Positions 33,104-42,137 of a DNA stretch of 64,000 nt are shown here, piece by piece. The position numbers and the translations under genes were made by a program. This DNA is from Desulfosudis oleivorans Hxd3. GTDB taxonomy: Bacteria; Desulfobacterota; Desulfobacteria; Desulfobacterales; Desulfosudaceae. The notes under the pieces were generated by a model. The model was not told the origin of the DNA and did not search any database. It saw only the letters and a program-made list of their open reading frames with translations. Every line of letters starts with the position of its first letter. Within the stretch, counting starts at the first letter, position 1. Location of the stretch: contig NC_009943.1 in the NCBI RefSeq assembly GCF_000018405.1, forward strand, positions 1,677,001 through 1,741,000. The letters run 5' to 3'.

Positions 33104-33907
33104 ATGGCAAGTCGCACGCTGGCATTTCTTTCCGGCAACAGAGCAGCCCAGGGGCTTTTCGAGTATATAGTCAAGAGAACCCATAAATACATGGGAGTGG
33201 GCTCGGGAGATGATGTGCGCAACAGCGGAGAAAAAGCGGTGTTTCGGCGGATGCAGAAGCTGTTACCGCCGCCGTACCGCGTTTTTGATGTGGGTGCCAA
33301 CGTTGGCCAGTTTTTGAAGGTGGCGCTGGCGAATATCCATGGGACAGAGTACCAGATTCACTGTTTTGAACCGTCTCCCCAGGCTTTTGCACTGCTTGAG
33401 GAGAGCGCTCGAGAATATGACACCGTTGTTCTCAACGCCGTGGGGCTTGGCAAGGCGCCTGGAGAAGCGACGCTTTATTCCAACCGGCCCGGTTCTCCGA
33501 TTGCCTCTCTTACACGACGGCGACTGGACCATCTGAATATCGATTTTTCACAAACACAGACCGTTCGTATTGATACGCTGGACAATTACTGCGCAACCCG
33601 GCGAATCGACCGGATCGACCTGCTGAAAGTTGATGTGGAGGGCCATGAGCTGGATGTCTTCCAGGCCGGCGGGAAACAAACTTTTGAGAAACAAGCCGTT
33701 AAAATGGTTATTTTTGAGTTCGGCGGATGTAATATCGACACGCGGACTTTTGTTCAGGATTTCTTTTATTTTTTCAGACAGGCCGGTATGCGGCTTTTCC
33801 GTATCACACCATCGGGATATTTTTATCCAATTTCAAAGTATGACGAACAGCTCGAACAGTTCCGGACCACCAATTTTCTGGCGATACACAAATCGGTGCG
33901 GATGTGA
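33104..33907 (+). CDS. FkbM-family methyltransferase
   Basis: 267 residues. The SAM-binding motif I is VFDVGANVGQFLKVAL near residue 62, the post-II region contains HCFEPSPQAFALL, and LLKVDVEGHELDVF is the signature FkbM motif. FkbM enzymes O-methylate sugars, polyketides or glycans and are frequent in LPS and capsule loci. AAAGGGG lies about 10 bases upstream of the ATG. It is the last plus-strand gene before the convergent glycosyltransferase run, and probably modifies the polysaccharide made there. Confidence 0.85.
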   Translation: MASRTLAFLSGNRAAQGLFEYIVKRTHKYMGVGSGDDVRNSGEKAVFRRMQKLLPPPYRVFDVGANVGQFLKVALANIHGTEYQIHCFEPSPQAFALLEESAREYDTVVLNAVGLGKAPGEATLYSNRPGSPIASLTRRRLDHLNIDFSQTQTVRIDTLDNYCATRRIDRIDLLKVDVEGHELDVFQAGGKQTFEKQAVKMVIFEFGGCNIDTRTFVQDFFYFFRQAGMRLFRITPSGYFYPISKYDEQLEQFRTTNFLAIHKSVRM

Positions 33908-33962
33908 CGGAGGGAGGCCATGAAGTTTTTCCGATCAGCCGGGACATGGCTTGGCCCGGCAT

Positions 33963-35177
33963 TCAGGACGGCAATTCATCCCCGCTTGTCCTGGACGGAT
34001 CCCCATGAAACCACATGCAGGCACACAACAGGCAGCAGGCCGACAGCAGAATCTGATCTGTGATAAAAGAGTGACCAAAAAAGGCGGATACCATCATGCC
34101 GGTCAGCATCAGACAGTATGCGGGCTGTATCACGGAAAGTTTCAATGCCCGGCAATATAACGTCCAGATCAGTCGGCCGTAAATCAGAAAACCCACGAAT
34201 CCCAGCAAGACCATCACCTCCAGGTATGCATTATGCGGGGAGGTGATGGCTATTCTTTTTAGTTTGAGAAATATCATGTCATCGCGGATACCGTGACCGA
34301 AGACGGGTGCGTCGGCAATAAACGACACGGCTCCCTGCCAGCAACCGGGTCGATGACCATAATTGATAAATGCATCCCCCATTCTTTTTATGAATAGATC
34401 GTTGGCCAGCAGCAGAACCGGCAGGGTCAGGACAATTGTAATGGCGAAAATCTTCATGGCCCGGTTCCAGTTTTTAAACCGGAGGAGAAAAAAAAGAAAG
34501 ATGCCGAACGCCAGGCTCAACCATGCGGCACGTGAGCCTGAATAGAGTAGACAGAAAAAGAACATGCCCAGCAGCAGGCAGAGAAAAATAAATTTTACGA
34601 CACCGGTTTTTATCAACCGGGCCGGACGGATAGTGCCGAGAATGGACAATGCGCCGATCATCATCAGGAAACCGAACAGGTTGGGGTTGTGGACCGCGGC
34701 AGTGAGCCGGTGACCGCCGAATATCAGCCGGTGTTTCAGGATGTCAATCCCGACAAAGTACTGGTAGATGCCGTTTACCCCTTGTATCCCCAGGGAGAGG
34801 AGCGCCGCGCAAAGAATAAAGGAGACGGAAATAAAATGCTTTCGGAGAAAGTAAAGCAGTGCGAAGTACAGCAACATATAACGGTAAAAAAACTGAATTT
34901 GTTTTTCCCATCCATACAGACCGGGGCGTCCCGCAAGGTTGGACAGTGTCATGGAAATAAAAAGCAGGAGGACAATCAGAAGAGCGGGTTTCTGGTCGGC
35001 CAGAATACCATAATCCCTATTCCGGATTAAGAGAAAACAGAAGAGGATCCCGATCAGACCGTTCGATATTTCGTATACAGAATCTTTGAAAGGCACAAAC
35101 AGAATAAAGATCAAAACGATGATTTTTATCAGTGTGGGTATGTATTTACGGGGTATCGGCCCGGCAGTTACTTCCAT
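33963..35177 (-). CDS. O-antigen ligase/polymerase family membrane protein (WaaL/Wzy type)
   Basis: A 404-residue protein with about 11 membrane helices and a large periplasmic loop in the second half. LLYSGSRAAWLSLAFGIFLFF holds the Wzy_C/RfaL pattern (SGSRAAW), and ITSPHNAYLEVMVLLGFVG includes the conserved HNxYLE segment with the His used by ligases. These proteins transfer undecaprenyl-linked glycans to lipid A core or polymerise O-units at the periplasmic face. AGGAA seven bases before the ATG overlaps the stop of the upstream glycosyltransferase. It is the last gene of the minus-strand cluster. Confidence 0.85.
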   Translation of the reverse strand: MEVTAGPIPRKYIPTLIKIIVLIFILFVPFKDSVYEISNGLIGILFCFLLIRNRDYGILADQKPALLIVLLLFISMTLSNLAGRPGLYGWEKQIQFFYRYMLLYFALLYFLRKHFISVSFILCAALLSLGIQGVNGIYQYFVGIDILKHRLIFGGHRLTAAVHNPNLFGFLMMIGALSILGTIRPARLIKTGVVKFIFLCLLLGMFFFCLLYSGSRAAWLSLAFGIFLFFLLRFKNWNRAMKIFAITIVLTLPVLLLANDLFIKRMGDAFINYGHRPGCWQGAVSFIADAPVFGHGIRDDMIFLKLKRIAITSPHNAYLEVMVLLGFVGFLIYGRLIWTLYCRALKLSVIQPAYCLMLTGMMVSAFFGHSFITDQILLSACCLLCACMWFHGDPSRTSGDELPS

Positions 35178-35187
35178 GTTGTGGTTC

Positions 35188-36249
35188 CTATTTCAGTGTC
35201 GGTTTTCGGTTTAGCATTTTACGGTAACAGGCTTCCATGTGGGGCATCACCGTGTCCACGCCATAGTATGACGTAAACCGGTTAAGGGCGTTGTTCGCTC
35301 GCTTGATTGCGTCCTCCGGGTTTGCCAGAATCTCCTGAATACGGTCGGCCAGGGCCGATGAATCGCCTACGGGAAAGAAAAACGCTATGGTATCGTCCAG
35401 AATTTCCAGCGGCCCGGGCGCCATGGCGGCCACAATGATCCTGCCCTGGCTCATGGCCTCCAGCACCGCGATGCCGAACGATTCCCTTCGCGACGGCAGT
35501 ACAAAGATGGATCCTTTGCGCAGAAAGGCGGCCACATCGCTGATCCACCCGGCAAAACGGATCTGGGTGTCCAGGTTGAGCTGCTTTACCATCCGTTCCA
35601 GGCGGGGCTTTTCCGGGCCGTCTCCGCCCAGTTCCAGTGGCAGCTCAACCCCCCGGTTTTTTAAAATTCCCAGGGCCTGGATCAGGATATCAAACCCCTT
35701 TTCCGGCGAAAACCGGCCCATGCCGACCATGCTGGGAGAAAACGGGTCAACGGCATCGACCGGCTTGATTCGTGAAAAATGGGGGATCACCGTTATCTGT
35801 TGCGGATCAACGGCGTTTTTTTCCAGATAGGCCTTCAGGTCCTCTGTGCCCGGGAAAAAATGATCGATATCTCTGTAGTACTTCAGTTTCGCGTAGTCGT
35901 GCATGTTGGCCACAATGGGCACGCCGCACCGTCTGCCCGCGGCCCCGCCTACCATGGATGCCCGGGCCATGTGGGTGTGAACGATGTGGGGCCGGAAGTC
36001 TTTGATAAGGGAGCGCAATCGTTGCCTTGCCACCGGGCTGTAATCCCATCTGACCTTTAATGGATGGATTCCAATTCCTGAATGCTTGAAGAGATGCCGG
36101 CCCTCGAATTCCGGATGGCAGACCGCCTGAATACGATGACCGGCGTCTGCCAGGGCAAGCGAAATGTCGATGCAGATCCGCTCGCCGCCGCCCATTCCCC
36201 TGGAAAGCATGACCTGCGTGATTCTCATTTGTTCAGGTTTCAATGTCAT
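35188..36249 (-). CDS. GT4-family glycosyltransferase
   Basis: 353 residues with the GT-B fold. The N-terminal donor-entry loop SRGMGGGERICIDISLALADAGH is typical of GT4, and the C-terminal domain carries GMGRFSPEKGFDILIQAL and RRESFGIAVLEAMSQG, the EX7E nucleotide-sugar motif. It adds a sugar to a membrane-linked acceptor at the cytoplasmic face. Its start lies 6 bases after the stop of the upstream gene; a second ATG at codon 8 (36228) is also possible and neither has a clear ribosome site. Donor and acceptor are not predictable. Confidence 0.88.
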   Translation of the reverse strand: MTLKPEQMRITQVMLSRGMGGGERICIDISLALADAGHRIQAVCHPEFEGRHLFKHSGIGIHPLKVRWDYSPVARQRLRSLIKDFRPHIVHTHMARASMVGGAAGRRCGVPIVANMHDYAKLKYYRDIDHFFPGTEDLKAYLEKNAVDPQQITVIPHFSRIKPVDAVDPFSPSMVGMGRFSPEKGFDILIQALGILKNRGVELPLELGGDGPEKPRLERMVKQLNLDTQIRFAGWISDVAAFLRKGSIFVLPSRRESFGIAVLEAMSQGRIIVAAMAPGPLEILDDTIAFFFPVGDSSALADRIQEILANPEDAIKRANNALNRFTSYYGVDTVMPHMEACYRKMLNRKPTLK

Positions 36250-36254
36250 GGCGG

Positions 36255-37277
36255 TCAGATGATTTCAGATATCCATTCATAGGGTTCGGAAAAAGGCTGT
36301 TCGAACAGCAGATCCAGCATGAACCGGGTGACCCGTTGACAGTTGTAGGAGCGGTGGGTCCGGTCCCACCCGGCCGAGGCTATCTGTTTGCGCTCGTCGT
36401 CGTGGGTGTGAAAATAATTGGCCTTTTTCACCAGGTCGTCCAGGCCGTCAAAATAGACCACCTCGTTCTCACTGTAAACCTTTTCAAGACCCGGAACCCG
36501 GGGCGAAAAGGTCAGGATACCGCTGCCGGCCAGTTGGGTGATCCGGTTGGAGGTATAAAGATAGACATCATTGCGCCGGCTCAGGTTGAGCCCCATCTTT
36601 GCCCGGCTTAGCTTTTCGTAGAACTGGTGGTCCGTATAAAAAGGGTTGCCCAGTGCCCCCCAGAGTTCGCACCGCATGGTCTTTCCCAGCGCGGCTGTCA
36701 TATTTTTTAAAAACGCCTGGCGTTCGGGCTCTTTACTGTCGCTACCGCCGAAAATAAAGTCGATGTCGAACCGTTCTTTTTCGTGGTTGGTGTTGATATC
36801 CACCGACGGGTCAGAGATGTTGGGCAGAAAGGCGATTCGGTTTTCCGGGGTTTTGAACTGGCGCAAAAGGTCTCCGCCGGTGGTGATGAACATGGCGTCC
36901 ATGCAGCCCCGCCGCTTGATCAGATGCTGAATGCGATCGGTATGAAAAAGCGGATCGACATACCACAGTCCAATGCGAATATCCGGGTGTGTTGTTCTGA
37001 TGTGGTTCAGGGTTTCCGCGGTGATCATTTCGCTGTGACCCAGTAGCAGCAGGTGGGGTTGCACCGCGTCTACCGTGAGGATCAGCAGCCGGTTCATTTT
37101 ACCCTTCCCGATGCTGGTGGTTTTGAAGGGGTTTTCAGCCCGGCAGACGTCCCGGTAACTGAAGTCGTAAACAAAATGGCCCTCCCGGATCAGGCCGTTG
37201 GATATTTTTCGGTCCATGGAGTAGTACTCATGGCCGTATTTGAAGGTGTTGAATATGGCTGCGTGAACAATGCGCAT
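36255..37277 (-). CDS. CgeB-like glycosyltransferase (DUF3880-type)
   Basis: 340 residues. The protein lacks the usual GT4 start but has a GT-B-like second half: FIFGGSDSKEPERQAFLKNM, LSRAKMGLNLSRRNDVYLYTSNRITQLAGSGILTFSP and the closing VYFDGLDDLVKKANYF. This matches proteins annotated CgeB or glycosyltransferase family 1-2, common in flagellin or LPS glycosylation loci. GHSEMITAETLNHIR and IGLWYVDPLFHTDR belong to the N-terminal domain. AAGGGA precedes the ATG. The specific sugar is unknown. Confidence 0.75.
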   Translation of the reverse strand: MRIVHAAIFNTFKYGHEYYSMDRKISNGLIREGHFVYDFSYRDVCRAENPFKTTSIGKGKMNRLLILTVDAVQPHLLLLGHSEMITAETLNHIRTTHPDIRIGLWYVDPLFHTDRIQHLIKRRGCMDAMFITTGGDLLRQFKTPENRIAFLPNISDPSVDINTNHEKERFDIDFIFGGSDSKEPERQAFLKNMTAALGKTMRCELWGALGNPFYTDHQFYEKLSRAKMGLNLSRRNDVYLYTSNRITQLAGSGILTFSPRVPGLEKVYSENEVVYFDGLDDLVKKANYFHTHDDERKQIASAGWDRTHRSYNCQRVTRFMLDLLFEQPFSEPYEWISEII

Positions 37278-37316
37278 GGTCGGTTCCCTTTTTAACCTTT
37301 TTTGAAGGTTTGTTCT

Positions 37317-38204
37317 TCAGCTTTCACGTTTTTCGCTCCAGTGCAGCCCCAGATCGCAGTGGGTGTCGGTAGGGTCGCAGTTATAAAGTTTTGCGTTGTC
37401 GAGAACAAGGCCGGCCAGGTATTTCTCATTGATGGCGGCCGGGTCAAGCTGTTTATGCCAGGTTTCCCCTTCTGTCTGGACCCGGTTTAACGGATTGTTA
37501 ACAATTACCGGTTCTACCGGCGCAATGGCCCTGTTGCGTTTCCGGACCCACCTTGTTTTCCGGTAGTCGTGCATGGCGCTCTCAAAGGAGTTGGGCGCGA
37601 CAAACCGGATATGGCGCATCACCTGCTGCATGCGGCCCACGTGGTAGATATTGCCGTCCACGCTGAAGGGATAGTTCCAGGTGGTGCTGGCCTTCCGCTG
37701 TATTCGCCACTGCCATTCCAGCAATTCGTCCCTGCGATCAAAATCCGGCACTGGAACATCTTTTGTGTAATGTCGCCCGGCTCGCAGGCTGATAAACAGG
37801 TGCTCTGTTGTAAATTGAGAGATGATAAATTGCAAATCAATTTTTTTAAAGACGATGTTGTCGTCCACCAGGAATATGATCAGCTGCTCCGGTGGCAGGG
37901 CCAGTACCCTGCTCGTCAGGTCCCGGTAAAAATTGGTCTCTTCAATCCATTGGATGCCGGGAGATGGGTGTCGGCGAATCGTTTTTTCATAACCGGCCTT
38001 AAATCGTTTATCCGTGGCCCGGTACAACACCGTAACAGTCAAAGGGACATAAACCAGATGGTCACGTATACTCCGCAGCAGGCTTTCCACCTGGCAGGCC
38101 CGGTTTTTGGAAAAAATGATGATGTTCAGCCGGGGCCGGGCGGCTGGAGCCGTGAATGACAAAGGGTCTTTTGTGAAAAAGTATTTCAGGTAGTTTAAGT
38201 TCAT
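37317..38204 (-). CDS. GT-A-like glycosyltransferase of unknown specificity
   Basis: 295 residues from ATG 38204, which overlaps the stop of the upstream gene (ATGA) and so fixes the start. The N-terminal strand is LNIIIFSKNRACQVESLLRSIRDHL, as in GT2-type enzymes, and IIFLVDDNIVFK near residue 120 supplies a DDN in place of the usual DxD. The remainder (HYTKDVPVPDFDRRDEL, WNYPFSVDGNIYHVG) is not a standard GT2 body. It resembles a group of GT-A-like proteins in polysaccharide loci without known substrates. Confidence 0.65.
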   Translation of the reverse strand: MNLNYLKYFFTKDPLSFTAPAARPRLNIIIFSKNRACQVESLLRSIRDHLVYVPLTVTVLYRATDKRFKAGYEKTIRRHPSPGIQWIEETNFYRDLTSRVLALPPEQLIIFLVDDNIVFKKIDLQFIISQFTTEHLFISLRAGRHYTKDVPVPDFDRRDELLEWQWRIQRKASTTWNYPFSVDGNIYHVGRMQQVMRHIRFVAPNSFESAMHDYRKTRWVRKRNRAIAPVEPVIVNNPLNRVQTEGETWHKQLDPAAINEKYLAGLVLDNAKLYNCDPTDTHCDLGLHWSEKRES

Positions 38205-39652
38205 GGGCTGTCGGTCGATGGGGTTTCTGGCGCTGCCCGGCATATCCGGTAAAACGGGGTGTAGGCCATGGTTTTGGAATGTTTGTACGGTAGGGATGCG
38301 GTGTGGTCCACACACATCATATCTTTTCCCGCGGTTCGAAACTCTTTTTTTGTTATCAGTTTTGGGCCATGCCATATGTAGAGTACCGGCCGGGTCTTGC
38401 CAGTATCCGCCGGCAGTGAGAACTGGGGCGTGGAAACCGTTGTCTCAGGAAAAAACAGCCGCAGGTTGCCGCCGATAAACATGTCCTGGGCCACGATGGC
38501 GCCGGTCTGGAACCCATGACTTTTTATCTCTGCGGCCAGGGCGTCAAACGGATAGTTTTCCCGTCGGGGGTCTTGAGTGAGGTCGGTGGTTACCAGGCGC
38601 AGCGGAATAATGATAAAGATTACCAGCATGACAACGGCCACCAATCCGGCCATGGCAGGGGCTCTTCGTCGAAGGGCATCCGGATTCACGTACAGAAACG
38701 CCCACAGGGGAAAGAAAAAAAGATAGGGCTGAAGCCACCGGTCCTTTACATTGGTGGTCTCGCTGCCGATGACGATCACCAGCACCATGATCAGGATCGT
38801 CATCATGATATGGCTCAGCCACCGCGTTTGGGGATGGGAACCGGGCTGCAGGTGCCTGCCGAACATCATAAAAAAGATGATCCAGAACGGGGAGGTAAAA
38901 GAGATGACAGCAACAACAAATTCAAACACGCCGTACATGGTGATCCATAACTGCTCGTGCCCATCCGGGTCCACCCGCATTCGGTGAAGCGTCTCACCGG
39001 TGGCCAGGTCCATGTGAGTAAAAAACCAGAGTGTATGAGGCATCACCAGGACCAGGGCCAAGACCACCGTGAGCAGCAGCTTCGGAGTGAGCAGGTGCTT
39101 CCGTAACTCCGGGGAAAGAGCGCCGACAATCAGCATGGCCGCCGCCAGCAGCACAAAATTGTACTTGAACAGGACCCCGCATCCAACGGCGATGCCCAGC
39201 AGCAGGTAGTCTGTCACCTGCCCGTTTCGGGTGATCCTCAGAAACCCGTAAAGAGTGGCCGCCGCCGCCGTGGTCACGGCCACCGAGTGGATCTGGTCCA
39301 CCTGGGCCGCCCACCCGATGGGATGCAGCAGGACCATGGAAACCGAGCAGAGCGCGGACATGGTTTTGTCCCGCGTGATCTCCTTTGCGCTTAAATAGAC
39401 AAACAGGTAAAGCAGGAACAGGAAGAGATGGCGCAGCAGGGCGATGCTGAAAACAGTCGGGCCGAAGATGTTGAAAAAAAAGATTTGAATCCATGTGTAC
39501 AAAGGCGGTTGCGCGTTGTAACCCAGGCTGAAACACTGGGAAAGCAGCATTTGCTCCGATTCGTCGATGGTCAGGGTGTTGTTGCTCCACACCCTCAGCA
39601 CCAAGTGGGCGATAAAGTAGAGACCGATAAAAACCGGAAACCGGTCAAGCAT
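38201..39652 (-). CDS. GT39/ArnT-like membrane glycosyltransferase
   Basis: 483 residues from ATG 39652, with about 10-12 membrane helices. The first periplasmic loop has NNTLTIDESEQMLLSQ, the acidic GT-C motif, followed by QPPLYTWIQIFFFNIFGP, the conserved PPLY/tyrosine segment of ArnT and PMT enzymes. The C-terminal periplasmic tail (about 400-483) is soluble. Such enzymes move a sugar from a polyprenyl phosphate carrier to lipid A, LPS or protein in the periplasm. The neighbouring GtrB-like GT2 and GtrA flippase would make and flip that carrier. A TTG at 39673 with GGAAG four bases upstream is an alternative start. Confidence 0.82.
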   Translation of the reverse strand: MLDRFPVFIGLYFIAHLVLRVWSNNTLTIDESEQMLLSQCFSLGYNAQPPLYTWIQIFFFNIFGPTVFSIALLRHLFLFLLYLFVYLSAKEITRDKTMSALCSVSMVLLHPIGWAAQVDQIHSVAVTTAAAATLYGFLRITRNGQVTDYLLLGIAVGCGVLFKYNFVLLAAAMLIVGALSPELRKHLLTPKLLLTVVLALVLVMPHTLWFFTHMDLATGETLHRMRVDPDGHEQLWITMYGVFEFVVAVISFTSPFWIIFFMMFGRHLQPGSHPQTRWLSHIMMTILIMVLVIVIGSETTNVKDRWLQPYLFFFPLWAFLYVNPDALRRRAPAMAGLVAVVMLVIFIIIPLRLVTTDLTQDPRRENYPFDALAAEIKSHGFQTGAIVAQDMFIGGNLRLFFPETTVSTPQFSLPADTGKTRPVLYIWHGPKLITKKEFRTAGKDMMCVDHTASLPYKHSKTMAYTPFYRICRAAPETPSTDSP

Positions 39653-39695
39653 CAATCGGACAACAGGGCGCAATGGACTTCCTTTTTTGACGGCG

Positions 39696-40061
39696 TCATT
39701 TTTTTTCAAAGGCAAATTTTTTGGTTTGAAAATTATAGAAAAACACGATGCCGGTGGCAACCACTTTGGCGGCAAGCGGCACCTGGTTGAAAAAATCGAT
39801 CTGTATCAGCAGAAAGATGAGAAACGAACCCAGAAAAATGCCGCCGATGGAAAATACAAAAGAGAGGACAAAGGAGACAGGCAAGGACCGGGTGGCCTCG
39901 AAAACAAAGCGGCGCTGAAGTACAAAGTTGGTTACCATGCCGGCCCCGGCGCTGATAATGTTGGCGGCGGGCGGATAGATAAAGCGGCAGAGCAGCGCAA
40001 AAAGGGCAAAGTCGACCCCGGTGCCGATCACCGACGATGTAAAGAATTTAACGATTTTCAC
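39696..40061 (-). CDS. GtrA-family membrane protein (polyprenyl-phosphate-sugar flippase)
   Basis: 121 residues with four membrane helices. VKFFTSSVIGTGVDFALFALL and the paired NFVLQRRFVF and FYNFQTKKFAFEKK (a repeated N-F-x(3)-[KR]-x-F motif) are diagnostic of GtrA. The family is thought to flip undecaprenyl-phosphate-linked glucose or similar sugars to the periplasm. I chose GTG 40061, giving the usual GtrA length, with a 14-base overlap with the GT2 gene; an upstream ATG at 40118 would enlarge the overlap to 71 bases. Confidence 0.85.
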   Translation of the reverse strand: MKIVKFFTSSVIGTGVDFALFALLCRFIYPPAANIISAGAGMVTNFVLQRRFVFEATRSLPVSFVLSFVFSIGGIFLGSFLIFLLIQIDFFNQVPLAAKVVATGIVFFYNFQTKKFAFEKK

Positions 40062-40986
40062 CGCGCTGGTCCCGTATGGAGTAGTTCGGAATATCGTCCC
40101 GTTCCCGGTTGTGCACAACCAGCTCGGCCAGCAGGCCGATGGTAAACACCTGGATGCCGCCGCCCATAAGAAAAAAGGAAATGATCAGAAGGGGGCTGGT
40201 GCCGATGGAGATGCCTTGCAGCCAGCGCCCGAAAAAAAGATAGACAAAGATACCCGCCCCCATCAGGAACAGCACCAGGCTGATCGGGCCGAGAAAATGG
40301 ATGGGCCGGGTGACGTAGTTGGTGATGAAAACCACGGTAAACAGGTCGAAAAATCCGCGAATGTAGCGCTCCCAGCCAAACTTGGAGGAGCCGAATTTTC
40401 TGGCATGATGTTTTACCGGAATCTCCGCCACCCGGAATCCCTTCTTAAAGGCCAGAAACGGCACAAACCGGTGCAGTTCACCGTAAAGGCGGATCTCCTG
40501 AATCACCTCTTTTCGGTAACACTTGAACCCGCAGTTGTAGTCTTTGAGCTTGAGCCCGCTGATGCCCGAGGTCACGGCGTTAAAAAGTCTGGATGGCAGC
40601 CGTTTTTCCAGCGGGTCTTTTCTGTCCACCTTCCATCCGGTCACCAGGTCAAACCCCTCGTCAATTTTTGCCAGAAAGTTGGGAATCTCCGTGGGGTCGT
40701 CCTGAAGGTCACCGTCTAAGGTAAACACGATCTCCCCGGCCGCTTCTCTGAACCCGGCACTCAACGCCGCGGATTTTCCGAAGTTTCTTCGAAAGAAGAT
40801 GGCCCGGGTACCGGCATGCTCCCCTGTCAGATTCTGAATGGTCTCAACAGAGCCGTCCGTGCTGCCGTCGTCCACAAAGAGAATTTCAAAATCATCGCCA
40901 ACCGTTTCCATGACCTTCTGAATCCGGTCATGAAGTGTTTCGATGGACGGGTTCTCATTGTAAATGGGAATGACAAAAGAGATCAT
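40048..40986 (-). CDS. GT2 polyprenyl-phosphate glycosyltransferase (GtrB/ArnC/DPM1 type)
   Basis: 312 residues. The GT-A domain begins FVIPIYNENPSIETLHDRI, with ILFVDDGSTDGSVE and TLDGDLQDDP (DxD) following, and YNCGFKCYRKEV in the acceptor region. Two C-terminal membrane helices (from about residue 230) place it at the inner membrane. It forms polyprenyl-phosphate sugar for the GtrA flippase and GT39-like enzyme encoded next. ATG 40986 overlaps the stop of the upstream GT4 gene (TGATG). Confidence 0.9.
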   Translation of the reverse strand: MISFVIPIYNENPSIETLHDRIQKVMETVGDDFEILFVDDGSTDGSVETIQNLTGEHAGTRAIFFRRNFGKSAALSAGFREAAGEIVFTLDGDLQDDPTEIPNFLAKIDEGFDLVTGWKVDRKDPLEKRLPSRLFNAVTSGISGLKLKDYNCGFKCYRKEVIQEIRLYGELHRFVPFLAFKKGFRVAEIPVKHHARKFGSSKFGWERYIRGFFDLFTVVFITNYVTRPIHFLGPISLVLFLMGAGIFVYLFFGRWLQGISIGTSPLLIISFFLMGGGIQVFTIGLLAELVVHNRERDDIPNYSIRDQRGENR

Positions 40987-42137
40987 CACGCACCTGCCTT
41001 ATCCGGTTTCGCCATGCGGCGGTATAAATCCAGGGTGTCGCGGCACATTCTGTCCAGGGAGAACCGCTCCGCCACAAAGGCGCGGGCCGCGTTGATTCGG
41101 CTTTTTTCTAACGGCATCCGTTCCATGGCACAGGCCAGGGCACGGGCCAGATCCGCCTCCCGGCCGGGCGGCACCAGGATGCCCAGGGGGCTGTCTCCAA
41201 CGGTTTCCATGCTGCCGCCGTGGGCCGTTGCAATCACCTGCCGGCCCATGGCCTGGGCCTCTACCGCGATGCGGCCGAAGGACTCCGGATGCTTGGAGGC
41301 CGACACCACGATGTCAGCCACCCGGTAGGCGGCCGGCATGTCCGTGCATTCGCCGGTAAAGGTGACCCGGCCCTCCAGCCCGGTCGCCCTTACCATGGCC
41401 GACAGTTCATCGTAATACGGTGACTGCCGGTCCCAGGCCCCCACGCACAGGGCGTGCCAGTTCATGTGCCGGATCAGGGCCAGGGCCTTGATAAAGACAT
41501 TGTGGCCCTTGAGCCGGGTGACGCGGGCCGGCAGCATAATGACGGTTTGGTTTGATTCCGCCAGGCCCCATTGCTGTCGCAGGCCTTCCACCCGCTCTTT
41601 GCCCACGGCGTCTGGAGAGAAACGCTCCATGTCGATGCCCTCGTGAACAATCTCGATCCGGCCGGTCTCCACCGGGTAGGCTTCCTGAATGTGCCGGGCA
41701 ATGGTGTCGGAAATGGCGATCACCTTTTCTCCCCGTGTCATGATCCGGCTGTAGGCATTGACCGAGTAAAACCCGTGAAATGTGGTCACCAGGCGGGTGG
41801 GGCCGAGGCCTTTCAGGCTTTTCCAGGCCAGATACCCGATCCAGGCCGGCACCCGGGACCGCAGGTGCAGAATATCCACTCGTTCTTCAATCAGCAGCTT
41901 TCGCAGCGGCAGGATGTATTTTAAGCACCGGGGGCTTTTTTCACCGATGTGGGGCCAGGTCAGGTGCCGGCTGCCCTCCCGTTCAAGGGGCGCCACCATG
42001 GCGCCGCCCGCGGATATTACCATGGACCGTTGGCCCTGCCGGGCCAGAAAGGCCCCGGTTTCCAGGGTCACGGACTCCACCCCGCCGCTTTCCATCTCCG
42101 GCACCATCTGAATTACGGTAATCTTTCCGGCCACCAT
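40986..42137 (-). CDS. GT4-family glycosyltransferase
   Basis: 383 residues from ATG 42137. The GT-B fold shows VIQMVPEMESGGVESVTLETG at the start, LHLRSRVPAW and VTTFHGFYS in domain 1, and PARVTRLKGHNVFIKALALI with HPESFGRIAVEAQAMG (EX7E) in domain 2. It is a cytoplasmic sugar transferase of LPS core or O-chain synthesis. The start overlaps the ELM1-like gene by 25 bases; the frame extends upstream to 42218 but without family match. Codon use and base composition fit the neighbours. Confidence 0.88.
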   Translation of the reverse strand: MVAGKITVIQMVPEMESGGVESVTLETGAFLARQGQRSMVISAGGAMVAPLEREGSRHLTWPHIGEKSPRCLKYILPLRKLLIEERVDILHLRSRVPAWIGYLAWKSLKGLGPTRLVTTFHGFYSVNAYSRIMTRGEKVIAISDTIARHIQEAYPVETGRIEIVHEGIDMERFSPDAVGKERVEGLRQQWGLAESNQTVIMLPARVTRLKGHNVFIKALALIRHMNWHALCVGAWDRQSPYYDELSAMVRATGLEGRVTFTGECTDMPAAYRVADIVVSASKHPESFGRIAVEAQAMGRQVIATAHGGSMETVGDSPLGILVPPGREADLARALACAMERMPLEKSRINAARAFVAERFSLDRMCRDTLDLYRRMAKPDKAGA

